64,000 bases of DNA from JBNJGB01 sp051747385 (GTDB taxonomy: Bacteria > Myxococcota_A > UBA9042 > PHBI01 > JACKFB01), in NCBI GenBank assembly GCA_051747385.1, contig JBNJGB010000009.1:132355-196354 (forward strand). The letters are read 5' to 3'. Shown here one piece after another: positions 17,873 through 26,235 of this stretch. Position numbers and translations under genes: made by a program. The first letter of the stretch is position 1; every line of letters begins with the position of its first letter. The notes below the pieces were generated by a model, which searched no databases, was not told where the DNA came from, and was given only the letters and a program-made list of their open reading frames with translations.

Positions 17873-19264
17873 CTACTGCAGCTCGTCCATGTCGTCCGCT
17901 CCCCCGCCGGCGCCGGAGGCTGCGAGCAGCGCGGCCACGTCCACGCCCTCCATGGCCTCCCGGTCGCGGCCGTACACGTCGGGGTGCGCCACCAGGCGAC
18001 CGTCCTCGTCGACGGTCAGGGTCTGATAGACGAGGTGTATGGGCACCGGGGCCTCCAAGGGGATCGACCTCGTCTCGCCGGCTTCGAGCAGCCCCCGGAG
18101 GTGCTCGGCCCGCTCCGGGAGCAGCCAGCGGGCCAGTGCCAGCGCGTCTCCGAGGCGGACGCATCCGTGGGAGCGCAGGCGCGTCTCCGCGGCGAACGCG
18201 GCCCGGTGCGGCGTGTCGTGGAGGTAGACCCCGCCGGTGCCGGGCAGGGGCAGCTTCAGGCGGCCCAGGGGGTTGTGGCGGCCCGCCAGTCGGAGCACGC
18301 GCCAGCGGCCGTCCGGCAGCACCTCGACGCGATAGCCCCGGTCGCGCAACAGGCCGGGCAGATCGTTCACGGCGGGCCGAAGCTCCTCCTCGACGATCCG
18401 GCGTGGCACGGCCCACGTGGGGTGCACCACGACCCGCTCGACGACGGTCGACACGCTGGGCGTGGCGTTGTCCTCGTCCGCGCGGCCGACCACCACGTCC
18501 ATCTCGAGGGCGGGCGCGTCGTCGCTCTCCGCCAGGAGGTGCTGGCGGTTCAGGTGCACCAGCACCCGGCGGCCCTGGTCGCTGCGCATCTCCAGGTCCC
18601 GCCAGCGCTGCAGGGCGACGGCCACCCGCGCGGGGAGGACCTCGAGGCCCTCGTTGAGCCGGACCCGCGTGAGGTCGTCGAGCCAGGTGGTGACGGGCAG
18701 GTCGTGGGCCTGCTGCCAGCGCCACAGGGCGCGCTTCAGCCCAGGATCCCAGTATCGGGCGTGCCGGCCGGCGGGATCTCCGGCCTCGTAGCCCTCGAGG
18801 GCCAGCCGCCGGCGGAGCGTCCGCACCTCGTCGGCCGTGCTGCCCGCCCGGATCCGGTAGGGGGTCGCGGGGAGCCGGGGCGGGTCGTCCGCGAGCGCCG
18901 CCCGCAGTCGCCCCATGGCGTCCACCAGGGCCCGGTAGCGCCGGTGCCGGGGGACGAGCCTCTCGACGGCCGGGGCGAGGGGCCGCGCGTTCACCAGGGC
19001 CTCGACGCTGTCGTCCCCGCGCGTCGACGGGGGCGCGAACCGCCGGGCGAGGCGCGCTGCGAGGGTCTCCCACGCCGCGTGGGGCGTGTCCGCGGCCGGC
19101 ACCTCGACGGGCGGCAGGCCGTGGCCGGGCAGGTCCTCGGCCAGGGCGGTCAGACGGCGGCGATCCTCGGCGGCCACGGGGGGCGGCCCGGATCCCTCGG
19201 CGGAGTCCGGTGCAGGCGCCGCGACGAGGACGGCCGAGGCGACCAGGAGCAGGGGCGCGGCCAT
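17873..19264 (-). CDS. L,D-transpeptidase (YkuD/YcbB-like)
   Basis: A 463-residue exported enzyme expected to make 3-3 peptidoglycan cross-links or attach proteins to peptidoglycan. It begins with a signal peptide (LLLVASAVLVAA). A helical N-terminal region follows, with a peptidoglycan-binding-like segment near residues 140-180 (EVRTLRRRLALEGY, then a WRWQQAHDLP helix). The YkuD catalytic domain has HNPLGRLKLPLP, GVYLHDTP and the active-site motif SHGCVRL with Cys368. This order matches the YcbB/LdtD type rather than short YkuD proteins. The start is the ATG at 19264. The quinone oxidoreductase gene ends four bases upstream on the same strand, so the two are probably co-transcribed although no functional link is apparent. 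Confidence 0.9.
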   Translation of the reverse strand: MAAPLLLVASAVLVAAPAPDSAEGSGPPPVAAEDRRRLTALAEDLPGHGLPPVEVPAADTPHAAWETLAARLARRFAPPSTRGDDSVEALVNARPLAPAVERLVPRHRRYRALVDAMGRLRAALADDPPRLPATPYRIRAGSTADEVRTLRRRLALEGYEAGDPAGRHARYWDPGLKRALWRWQQAHDLPVTTWLDDLTRVRLNEGLEVLPARVAVALQRWRDLEMRSDQGRRVLVHLNRQHLLAESDDAPALEMDVVVGRADEDNATPSVSTVVERVVVHPTWAVPRRIVEEELRPAVNDLPGLLRDRGYRVEVLPDGRWRVLRLAGRHNPLGRLKLPLPGTGGVYLHDTPHRAAFAAETRLRSHGCVRLGDALALARWLLPERAEHLRGLLEAGETRSIPLEAPVPIHLVYQTLTVDEDGRLVAHPDVYGRDREAMEGVDVAALLAASGAGGGADDMDELQ

Positions 19265-19268
19265 GGGC

Positions 19269-20258
19269 TCAAGCGTGCTCCAGGACGATCTTGCCCGTGT
19301 TGGCGTTGTCCTCCATCACCCGGTGGGCCTCGGCGACGTCCGCCCAGGGCACGACCCGGTCGATGACGGGGTGAAGCCGCGGCGCGTCTCCCTCGAACAG
19401 GGGGACCATGCGATCCTCGAACGCCCGCGCGACGGCGACCTTCTCCTCCATCGGGCGGCTCCGCAGGACGGTGCCTCGCAGCCGCAGGCGCTTCGCCAGG
19501 AGGTGCCCCAGGGAGATCTCGGCCTTCGGGCCCCCCATCAGGCCCACGAGGATCAGCGCGCCGGTGGGCCGGAGGCACCGCATCATGGAGCCGAGGCCCG
19601 GGCCGCCCACGAGGTCCACCGCCACCGCGGCCTTCGCCCCGTCGGTGGCCTCCTTGACCACGTTCGGCAGGTCGGCGCTCGTGCCCTGGACGGCCACGTC
19701 CAGGCCCAGCTCCTTCGCGCGCTCGCACTTCGCCGCGGTCCTGCTGCTGCCGACGCTGCGGGCGCCGATGGCCCGCGCGATCTGGACCGCGGCCGTGGCC
19801 ACGCCGCTTCCGGCCGCGTTGACGACCATCCACTGGCCCGGGCCCAGGCCGCCCTGGAGCATCATCGCGTCGAAGGCCGTGATGAAGGCCTCCGGGACGG
19901 CGGCCGCGTCGGTGGCGGACATGCCGTCGGGCACGCGCACCGCCTCCCGCTCGTGGAGCACGGCCTGCTCGGCGCAGGCGGCGCCGCCGACCACGCCCAT
20001 CACCCGGTCGCCCTCCTCGAACCGCGTGACGTGTTCGCCGCAGGCGACGACGCGGCCCGCGAGCTCGAGGCCGGGGATCTCCTGGGGGAACCCGGGCGGG
20101 GCCGGGTACAGCCCGCGCCGCTGCAGGAGATCCGCCCGGTTCAGGGCGGAGGCCTCGACCCGGACCAGGACGTCGAACGGCCCGGGTGTCGGATCGGGGA
20201 CCTCCCTCAGGGCGAGGACCTCGGGACCTCCTTGCTCCGTGATCACGACCGCGCGCAT
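19269..20258 (-). CDS. NAD(P)H:quinone oxidoreductase-like (zinc-independent MDR family)
   Basis: A 329-residue medium-chain dehydrogenase/reductase, most like quinone oxidoreductase 1 and the PIG3 (TP53I3) group. The N-terminal catalytic domain has ALNRADLLQRRGLYPAP and IPGLELAGRV. No structural or catalytic zinc ligands are present. The nucleotide-binding domain has MVVNAAGSGVATAAVQIAR followed by GARSVGSSRTAAKCE, which suggests NADPH. The usual activity is one- or two-electron reduction of quinones or 2-alkenals in the cytoplasm. AGGAGGTGAGG sits at good spacing before the ATG at 20258. First gene of a two-gene unit with the L,D-transpeptidase. Confidence 0.9.
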   Translation of the reverse strand: MRAVVITEQGGPEVLALREVPDPTPGPFDVLVRVEASALNRADLLQRRGLYPAPPGFPQEIPGLELAGRVVACGEHVTRFEEGDRVMGVVGGAACAEQAVLHEREAVRVPDGMSATDAAAVPEAFITAFDAMMLQGGLGPGQWMVVNAAGSGVATAAVQIARAIGARSVGSSRTAAKCERAKELGLDVAVQGTSADLPNVVKEATDGAKAAVAVDLVGGPGLGSMMRCLRPTGALILVGLMGGPKAEISLGHLLAKRLRLRGTVLRSRPMEEKVAVARAFEDRMVPLFEGDAPRLHPVIDRVVPWADVAEAHRVMEDNANTGKIVLEHA

Positions 20259-20302
20259 GGCCTCACCTCCTGGACCGTCGTCGGCGCGCAGGATGCCGCG
20301 CG

Positions 20303-20345
20303 GAGGTCACGTCGGACAAGCCCCGTCCCCGGCCGGTGTGGATCC
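20303..20345. repeat. Short interspersed repeat, copy 1 (GACAAGCCCCGTCCCC module)
   Basis: GTCGGACAAGCCCCGTCCCC followed by GGCCGG lies at 20311-20336, and the same 26 bases occur at 23625-23650 across the 3' end of dsbD. Nothing else was identified in the 374-base gap between the quinone oxidoreductase and RCC1-like genes, which are divergent, so promoters for both should lie here. Confidence 0.7.
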
Positions 20346-20632
20346 CGATCGCGGATCGGGCCGCCGCGTTCACGCCGAGGGCGTCTCCCGTCGCGTGGAC
20401 GCAGGCGCTGGGCTTGCTGCCGGTGTCGACGGGCCCTGGATCGGGCGGGCACGGCGTGCAGCTACGTCGCGTAGAAATCGAGCTCCGAAATGGGGCGGGC
20501 CCGACATCCGAGATTCCGCCTCATGGGACCTCCGCGCGCAGCCATCGACGTCGACCCCCGCCGGTAGGTGGGCCAAGAACCTGATACGCTCGACGTCATG
20601 AAACGCCCGACCCGTCCCGATTTCCTGGCCCC

Positions 20633-21769
20633 ATGAGCGTGGAGCCCTGCCGGACCCCGGAGCACCCGCGATGTCGGGAGCCGGCTCGACGACGTGCGGC
20701 AGCCACCGCAGCGAGGCGGCTCTCCGCTCCTCTCGACGAGGCCTGCTTCGCCGCGCTCCTGCTCTGTCTGCTGGCCCAGCCGGCGTTCGCCGCAGGACCG
20801 CCAGCCGGTCCATTCCGGGACGTCTCCCTCGGCGAGGGCGCCTACCCGTGCGGGATCCGCGGCAGCGGGGAGCTGGTGTGCTGGGGCTCGGGTACCCTCG
20901 ACGGGAACCGCAGGACCGACCCGGGCCCCTACGAGGCAGTGGCCAGTGGCATGGGGCACGTCTGCGTGCTACGGGCGGAGGGCACGGTGGCATGTTGGGG
21001 CGCGGGTCGCATGGCTGATGTCGAGGCACCCGACGGCCGATTCACCTCGATCGCCTCGGGGCAGACCCAGACGTGCGCCCTGGACGAGCAGGGCGAGGCG
21101 ACCTGCTGGAGCGCGCGCGGACTGCCGACGACCCCGCCTCCCGACGGCCGGTTCACCCGACTCGCGGTCGGACAGTACACGGCGTGTGGCGTCCGGGAGG
21201 AGGGCACCGTGACCTGCTGGGGTGGCGGGCCGGGCCGGATGCCGGACCCCGCGACGGTCGAGGACGCGAGGGGCGTCGCGGTCGGACAGCTCACGGCGTG
21301 CGTCGTCGCTGCCTCGGGAGAGCTCGTCTGCAGCGGCGAGTCGGGCGTCGAGCCTCCCGAGGGTCGCTTCCGGACCGTCCGCGCGGCGGGCCCGCGCTGG
21401 TGTGCCCTCGCGGAGAGCGACGGTGTCCGTTGCTGGCAGGAGCGAACCGGCGAGGTGCACGAACTGGAGGGTGATTTCACTGCCGCGGTCCCCGGTCAGG
21501 CCATGTTCTGCGGACTCTCCGAGGGCAGCCTGGTATGTCGCGACTGGTCGGGCCGGCCCATGGAGGCGCCGGCGGACGGGGCCGCGGAAGGCGGAGTCGT
21601 GGGCCAGGAGGGCGCCCGAGAGGTGGAGGGCACGAGCGTCTTGTGGACGCTGCTGGCCCTGCTGGGCTTGGCGGTCGTCGGAGGGGCCGCCGCCCGGGCC
21701 CGCCACTCCCGGAGGGACCGGAGACGACCGCACGGACCTGACACGACCGGAGGTCCGACGTCGGGGTGA
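20633..21769 (+). CDS. Secreted RCC1-like repeat protein with C-terminal membrane anchor
   Basis: A 378-residue protein built of about seven repeats of 35-40 residues with the RCC1/BNR-like pattern: a Gly-x-x-x-x-Cys turn, a 'GTVxCWG' strand and a 'P.GRFt.i' strand. Clear examples are GHVCVLRAEGTVACWG, TQTCALDEQGEATCW and TACGVREEGTVTCWGG. Seven repeats suggest a closed seven-bladed propeller. A signal-like hydrophobic stretch lies at about residues 36-54, after an unusually long Arg-rich N terminus, and a C-terminal membrane helix (VLWTLLALLGLAVVGG) followed by Arg residues should anchor it. Each repeat has a Cys pair that could form a disulfide. Binding partner unknown. Convergent with the next lipoprotein gene. 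The true start may be internal. Confidence 0.8.
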   Translation: MSVEPCRTPEHPRCREPARRRAAATAARRLSAPLDEACFAALLLCLLAQPAFAAGPPAGPFRDVSLGEGAYPCGIRGSGELVCWGSGTLDGNRRTDPGPYEAVASGMGHVCVLRAEGTVACWGAGRMADVEAPDGRFTSIASGQTQTCALDEQGEATCWSARGLPTTPPPDGRFTRLAVGQYTACGVREEGTVTCWGGGPGRMPDPATVEDARGVAVGQLTACVVAASGELVCSGESGVEPPEGRFRTVRAAGPRWCALAESDGVRCWQERTGEVHELEGDFTAAVPGQAMFCGLSEGSLVCRDWSGRPMEAPADGAAEGGVVGQEGAREVEGTSVLWTLLALLGLAVVGGAAARARHSRRDRRRPHGPDTTGGPTSG

Positions 21770-21813
21770 CCGCGGGCATGGCCTGGCCCTCCTTCCGATG
21801 GCCTAGCCGCGCG

Positions 21814-22719
21814 TCAGCGCCGGTCCGCCTCCACCTGCAGGACGCCACGCTTCGGGTCGTAGGTCCCCTGCAGGCCGATCTCGGTGTGCTCGTCGCCGCA
21901 GCGGAGCTCGCCCGGCTTCCAGCGCCAGCCGTCGGGCCTGGCGAGCGCGGGGACGGGCGCCCACAGACCGGCGTGGGCCGCGGCCTCCTCCCCGGTGAGG
22001 GCCTCCTCGGGTCCCTGGTGCCGGCTCCGCCAGCGGGCCCAGCGGGCAGCGTCCCGCTCCCCGGGGAGGAGCCTCTGCCGGAGGGAAACGGCCACACCGT
22101 CCTCGAAGCGGAGCTCCACGTCGAGGCGGAAGGGCGTGTAGCCGTCTTTCGCCGCCGGCTCCGTCGGAGCGCCCAGGAGGGCCGCGACCTCCTGCCGGCT
22201 CCGGCCGAGGGCACGGCACGGCGGCACGGCGTCTTCCTCCGGTGCGAACGGATCCCGGTAGGTCCTCCGAATGTGACGGCGGATGTCCTCGACGTGCTCC
22301 GCTGCCACGCAGATGGGGGCATCGACGGGCTTGCGTGTACAATCGTCGATCTTCGCTCCGTCCTCTCCGTCCTCGAAGAACGCCGTGCACACGCCTTCGA
22401 CGCAGCGGGGCTCCGCGACCTCGGGGCCCGCGCAGCCGTCCTCGCAGTCGTCCCAGAGCCGGCTAGCCCACCGTCGGCTCACCGCTCCGTACCGGCACGT
22501 GTTCACGCAGTTGGCGTCCACGTCGCACCGGAAGCGGGCCTCGTCGGTGGGCACGAGTTCCCCGTCACAGGCCGGCTCCGGCGCCGGGTCGGCCTCCGGC
22601 GTCGCCCGGGCGCGAGCCGGAGGCGGCTGCTCTGAGACCGGGGGCGCGGGCGGATGTTCCGGCTCGGCGCGGCATCCGACGAGGAGGGCGGCGATCGATG
22701 CGAGGAGTGCGAGGCGCAT
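21814..22719 (-). CDS. Cys-rich lipoprotein of unknown function
   Basis: A 301-residue protein with a short signal peptide and lipobox (LLVGC, Cys16), followed by a Pro/Glu-rich linker to about residue 48. Residues 50-135 hold ten or so cysteines (CDGELVP, RCDVDANCVNTCRYG, DDCEDGCAGP, RCVEGVCTAFF), a spacing often seen in short disulfide-rich modules of myxobacterial surface proteins. The rest is a mixed helical/strand region with no recognised family. It is expected at the inner or outer membrane, facing the periplasm or outside. Convergent with the RCC1-like gene (44 bases between stops) and divergent from the L12-like gene. I do not recognise a function. Confidence 0.7.
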   Translation of the reverse strand: MRLALLASIAALLVGCRAEPEHPPAPPVSEQPPPARARATPEADPAPEPACDGELVPTDEARFRCDVDANCVNTCRYGAVSRRWASRLWDDCEDGCAGPEVAEPRCVEGVCTAFFEDGEDGAKIDDCTRKPVDAPICVAAEHVEDIRRHIRRTYRDPFAPEEDAVPPCRALGRSRQEVAALLGAPTEPAAKDGYTPFRLDVELRFEDGVAVSLRQRLLPGERDAARWARWRSRHQGPEEALTGEEAAAHAGLWAPVPALARPDGWRWKPGELRCGDEHTEIGLQGTYDPKRGVLQVEADRR

Positions 22720-22792
22720 GGGGCCCGCAGTCTACGCCGGGCCACGAACGTCTCGCCAGCCGTGCGTCGCCGATCATGGTACCGTGGAGCCC

Positions 22793-23536
22793 ATGGACGC
22801 AATAGACGCCCTCTTCGCCCGCTTTCGCGCGCACGTCGGCCGGGGAGCTGTTCACTGCGAGGACGTCGGAGACGTCCTGTCGGGCTTCGGCTCCGGCGAC
22901 GTCGACCTGGCCGTGTCGTCGGTCTGCGACCTCGCAGCCGATGCGCTGGTCGAGGACGACGGCTTCTGGGAGCTGGCCGAGGAGGCGCTCCGGGCCATCG
23001 GCGAAGACGCTTCGTGGATCCACCAGCAGCACTCCCGTTCCAGGTACCTCGCGGCGGCCGGGGGCTTCTGTCGCGTCTGGCTCGGCCCGAGCGGGGACCC
23101 GATGATCCGCTCTCGGGGACCGTACGAGGGGGGACCGCCCGTCCCCTTGGGGCGGCGGGAGGTCGTCGCCCTGGCAGATCACCTGGACCGGCTCGCCGGG
23201 GACCGGAGCACGACGGACGATCGGGAGCGATCCTCGCCGCCCTGGGGCCTGGAACTCGACGAGACGGGTCGACTCCTCCTGAGCGTCGCGGAGACGTCCC
23301 TCTCACCGGGCGAGGCTCGCAGACTCGCAGCGGAGCTTCGGGCCTACGAGCCGGTGATTCACCAGCCGGGGGCGCTCGATGCCGAGTCGATGGTGCCGCC
23401 GCCGGGGGAGCCGGCCACCATCCAGCGCGCTCGCGCCGAGTGGCAGGACGGTAGGCGGGCCGCGGCCGTCCGCACCTGGCGCCGAGCGACCGGGGCCACC
23501 CTCGCCGAGGCGAAGCACGCCCTGGAGACGTCCTGA
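22793..23536 (+). CDS. Hypothetical protein with an L7/L12-CTD-like C-terminal motif
   Basis: A 247-residue soluble protein with no signal peptide or membrane segment. I do not recognise the first 200 residues. They start with a helical, Asp-rich region (AIDALFARFRAHVG, then VCDLAADALVEDDGFWELAEEAL) and continue with a Pro-rich middle. The last 30 residues (AAVRTWRRATGATLAEAKHALE) match the helix-turn-helix of the ribosomal L7/L12 C-terminal domain, usually 'vIR..TGLgLkEAKdlVe'. That motif recurs as a stand-alone fold in bacterial proteins of unknown function. The start chosen is the ATG at 22793; longer readings would run through the divergent lipoprotein gene. A hairpin at 23562-23578 follows the stop. 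Confidence 0.65.
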   Translation: MDAIDALFARFRAHVGRGAVHCEDVGDVLSGFGSGDVDLAVSSVCDLAADALVEDDGFWELAEEALRAIGEDASWIHQQHSRSRYLAAAGGFCRVWLGPSGDPMIRSRGPYEGGPPVPLGRREVVALADHLDRLAGDRSTTDDRERSSPPWGLELDETGRLLLSVAETSLSPGEARRLAAELRAYEPVIHQPGALDAESMVPPPGEPATIQRARAEWQDGRRAAAVRTWRRATGATLAEAKHALETS

Positions 23537-23561
23537 GGGCGCGGTTCGGGGAAACCGTCCG

Positions 23562-23578
23562 GGCGGATCAGGTCCGCC
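23562..23578. terminator. Hairpin between convergent L12-like and dsbD genes
   Basis: GGCGGA and TCCGCC arms around TCAGG form a six-pair stem, 26 bases past the L12-like stop and 43 bases from the dsbD stop. A second, weaker stem (GGTT/AACC) lies just before it. No T-run is present, so termination is only suggested by position. Confidence 0.3.
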
Positions 23579-23615
23579 GTGCCGGGCCCGCCGCATCCAC
23601 GGTGGAGTCGACGCC

Positions 23616-23656
23616 GGACCTCATGTCGGACAAGCCCCGTCCCCGGCCGGGGTGGA
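23616..23656. repeat. Short interspersed repeat, copy 2, spanning the dsbD stop codon
   Basis: The 26 bases 23625-23650 match the copy at 20311-20336. On the minus strand this copy is in frame with dsbD and supplies its last residues, PAGDGACPT, with the stop just outside the shared block. The flanks (ACCTCATG versus AGGTCACG, and GGTGGA versus TGTGGA) are also similar. Confidence 0.7.
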
Positions 23657-25999
23657 CTCCTCCAGGCCGTCCAGGAGGGCCGCCTTCGTCAGCACCTCGG
23701 GGAGCAGCATCGGCTCCCCGGGCCGCCCCGCGGGCAGGATGACGTACATGGGCACGCCCGGCCGCTGGAAGCGCTCCAGCCACTCCGTGATCTTCGGATC
23801 CTCGTTGGTGTAGTCCGCGCGGACCGGGACGACGCAGGTGTCGCTCAGGGCGCCCTTGACCAGGTCCGTGTTGATGACGGTGCGCTCGTAGACCTTGCAG
23901 GTGACGCACCAGTCGGCGGTGAAGTCGATGAAGACCGTCTTGCCCTCGGCGGCCAGAGCTTCCACGTCGATGGAGGTGAAGTCCCGCCACGGGATCTCGC
24001 CCTCGGCCACCGCCGCGGGCTGGTCACCCGGGCTCCCGGTCGGCCGATCGAAGTGCAGGAGCTGCCAGCCGCCTACCGCCGCGACGGCGACGGCCGTGAT
24101 CGCCGAGATCCAGCGGGTCCGCGCGGCGCGCTCCAGGCCGCCCCAGTGGCCGTAGATCCAGGCTGCGAGCGCCAGCACGGCGAGGAAGCCCAGGTAGTGG
24201 ACCAGGGCCGCGCGCGTGACCTGGGCGGCCAGCACGTCCACGAGCCAGACGGTCGTCGCGACGAGCAGGAAGCCCATGGCCTTCTTGAAGGTGTTCATCC
24301 AGGGCCCGGGCTTGGGCATCAGGTCCGCCCAGCGGGGCAGGGCCGCGAGCAGCAGGAACGGGAAGGCGAGCCCGAAGCCGATCATGAGCAAAAAGCCCAG
24401 CAGGACGGCCGGCGGCTGCGACATGGCGAAGCCCAGGGCCGGCGCCAGGAACGGGGCGGTGCACGGGGTGGCGAGGATCGTCGCCAGCACGCCGTTCATG
24501 AAGGATCCGCCGTAGCCGTGCCGCGAGGCCGCCGCCGCGTTCAGCTTGTGGGAGCCCGGCGCCTGGATCTCGAAGACGCCGAAGAGGCTCAGCCCGAAGG
24601 TGAACACGATGGCGCCCATGGCCGCCACGAACATGGGGTTCTGGAACTGGAAGCCCCAGCCCACCAGCTTGCCCGAGGTCTTCAGGGCGATGACCAGGAC
24701 GGCCAGGAAGGCGAAGGACAGCAGGATGCCGACCGTGTAGGAGAGCCCGTGCCTCCAGATGCGGCTCCGGTCGTCGTCGGCCTGCTGCACGAGGCCCAGG
24801 ATCTTGATGGACAGGACCGGCAGGACGCAGGGCATGACGTTGAGGATCAGCCCGCCCAGGAAGGCGAAGAGCAGCATGAGGGCCATGGAGGGGCCCTCGC
24901 CCGGCTCGTCGGAGGGCTGCGTCGCCGCCCCGGCGCTCTGGACGGCCGCCGGGGTCGGCTCGATGTCCCCGGGCGCCTTGGGGCCGGAGCCGGACGCGGC
25001 CTCGGCGTCGGCGAACACGGGGTGATCGCTGCTCACGGCCGTCTGCCCCTGCTCCATGCGGGGCAGGGGGGCGCCCAGGTGTGCGCGGATCGTCCGGTCG
25101 CCGCGCCGGGCCTCGAGCACGCCGTCCAGGCGGGCGCCGCTCCGCGACGCGTCCCCGGATGCGCGGCCCTTCACGCGGATCATGGCGCCGCCGTCGGGCA
25201 CGTGGGTCCCCTCGTCCTCGACGGCGACGCCCAGGGCGTGCAGGCCGTCGGCGGGCGCGGGGTAGAAGCGCACGTCCTCGAGGGGCGCGCCGGACTCGGG
25301 GCCCAGGAGGATGGCCATCTCCCAGGTGTCCCCGGGGGCCACGCCGCTCACCGACAGGTGCGTGTCGACCTTCAGGTCCTCCGGGAGCGGCCCCGGGATC
25401 CGCTCGCCGGCGGCCTCGAACACGGGGCGGTGGTCGCTCGGGCCCGCGTCGGAGCGCACGTGCAGCGGCAGGCTCAGGCGCGCCGTGCCCGGGATGCAGT
25501 TCTCGTGGCAGACGAGCCAGTCGGCGTGGGCCGTCAGGGTGATCGCCTCGCCCTCCAGGATGTCCGGCGGCGCCGTCACCTCGGTGAAGAGGAGCACGTC
25601 CTCCTCGTAGCCGTAGCTGACGATGCCGGAGTCGCTCTCGATGCGCGTCGGCGTGGGCCACCGCATCCCGCGAAGCTCGAAGCCGTCGGGGGCCTGGAAG
25701 CCGATCTCCGTGGGCAGGCCGGTCTCACCCGCGTAGCGCCAGTAGACGTGCCAGCCCTCCTCCACCTCGAACAGGACGCCGACGCGGAAGGTCTCACCGG
25801 GGACGACGCCGTTCACGTCGGTCATCAGGCGCACGTCCACGTGCTGCTGGCTGGCCAGGCACGGGTCGCCGGCGTCCGCCTGGCAGGGCGTGTCGACGTC
25901 GGCGCAGCAGGGATCAGCGGAGTCGCCCGCGGTCGCCAGGGCCGGGGGCGACGCGAGCAGCGTCAGGGCGATGAGCAGCGATCGGAGCATACGGTGCAT
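23621..25999 (-). CDS. dsbD: DsbD-type thiol:disulfide interchange protein
   Basis: A 792-residue three-domain electron carrier that brings reducing power from cytoplasmic thioredoxin across the inner membrane. After a signal peptide, the N-terminal DsbD-alpha/DsbC-like domain (about 50-260) has the CHENC pair of cysteines. The central membrane domain (about 375-640) has the two conserved Cys-Pro motifs MPCVLPVLS and TPCTAPFLAPALG in eight or so membrane helices. The C-terminal thioredoxin-like domain has the redox motif WCVTC (Cys698 and Cys701). It should supply electrons to periplasmic isomerases or cytochrome c maturation. The ATG at 25999 follows GAGG. The last codons come from an interspersed repeat. 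The remaining 236 bases upstream, to the VWA gene, show nothing further. Confidence 0.92.
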   Translation of the reverse strand: MHRMLRSLLIALTLLASPPALATAGDSADPCCADVDTPCQADAGDPCLASQQHVDVRLMTDVNGVVPGETFRVGVLFEVEEGWHVYWRYAGETGLPTEIGFQAPDGFELRGMRWPTPTRIESDSGIVSYGYEEDVLLFTEVTAPPDILEGEAITLTAHADWLVCHENCIPGTARLSLPLHVRSDAGPSDHRPVFEAAGERIPGPLPEDLKVDTHLSVSGVAPGDTWEMAILLGPESGAPLEDVRFYPAPADGLHALGVAVEDEGTHVPDGGAMIRVKGRASGDASRSGARLDGVLEARRGDRTIRAHLGAPLPRMEQGQTAVSSDHPVFADAEAASGSGPKAPGDIEPTPAAVQSAGAATQPSDEPGEGPSMALMLLFAFLGGLILNVMPCVLPVLSIKILGLVQQADDDRSRIWRHGLSYTVGILLSFAFLAVLVIALKTSGKLVGWGFQFQNPMFVAAMGAIVFTFGLSLFGVFEIQAPGSHKLNAAAASRHGYGGSFMNGVLATILATPCTAPFLAPALGFAMSQPPAVLLGFLLMIGFGLAFPFLLLAALPRWADLMPKPGPWMNTFKKAMGFLLVATTVWLVDVLAAQVTRAALVHYLGFLAVLALAAWIYGHWGGLERAARTRWISAITAVAVAAVGGWQLLHFDRPTGSPGDQPAAVAEGEIPWRDFTSIDVEALAAEGKTVFIDFTADWCVTCKVYERTVINTDLVKGALSDTCVVPVRADYTNEDPKITEWLERFQRPGVPMYVILPAGRPGEPMLLPEVLTKAALLDGLEESTPAGDGACPT

Positions 26000-26235
26000 G
26001 GGACCTCGTCCATGTCGTCAATCGTTACGCGTCGACCCCTATGACGCAGCGTGCGGGGAGGTTACTCATCGACCCGGGGAGCATCAATGTCGAGGCGTCG
26101 CAGAGGCCCGTCTCGGCGGGGGCGGATGTCGCCGGTGGGGACGCCCGCGCCCGGATTGCATTGGGACCGCCGTCCCCGGCGGGCGATGCCTCCGCGGCCG
26201 GCGGCCCGGACGGTGTCGGGGCGGGCCGCCCAGCC

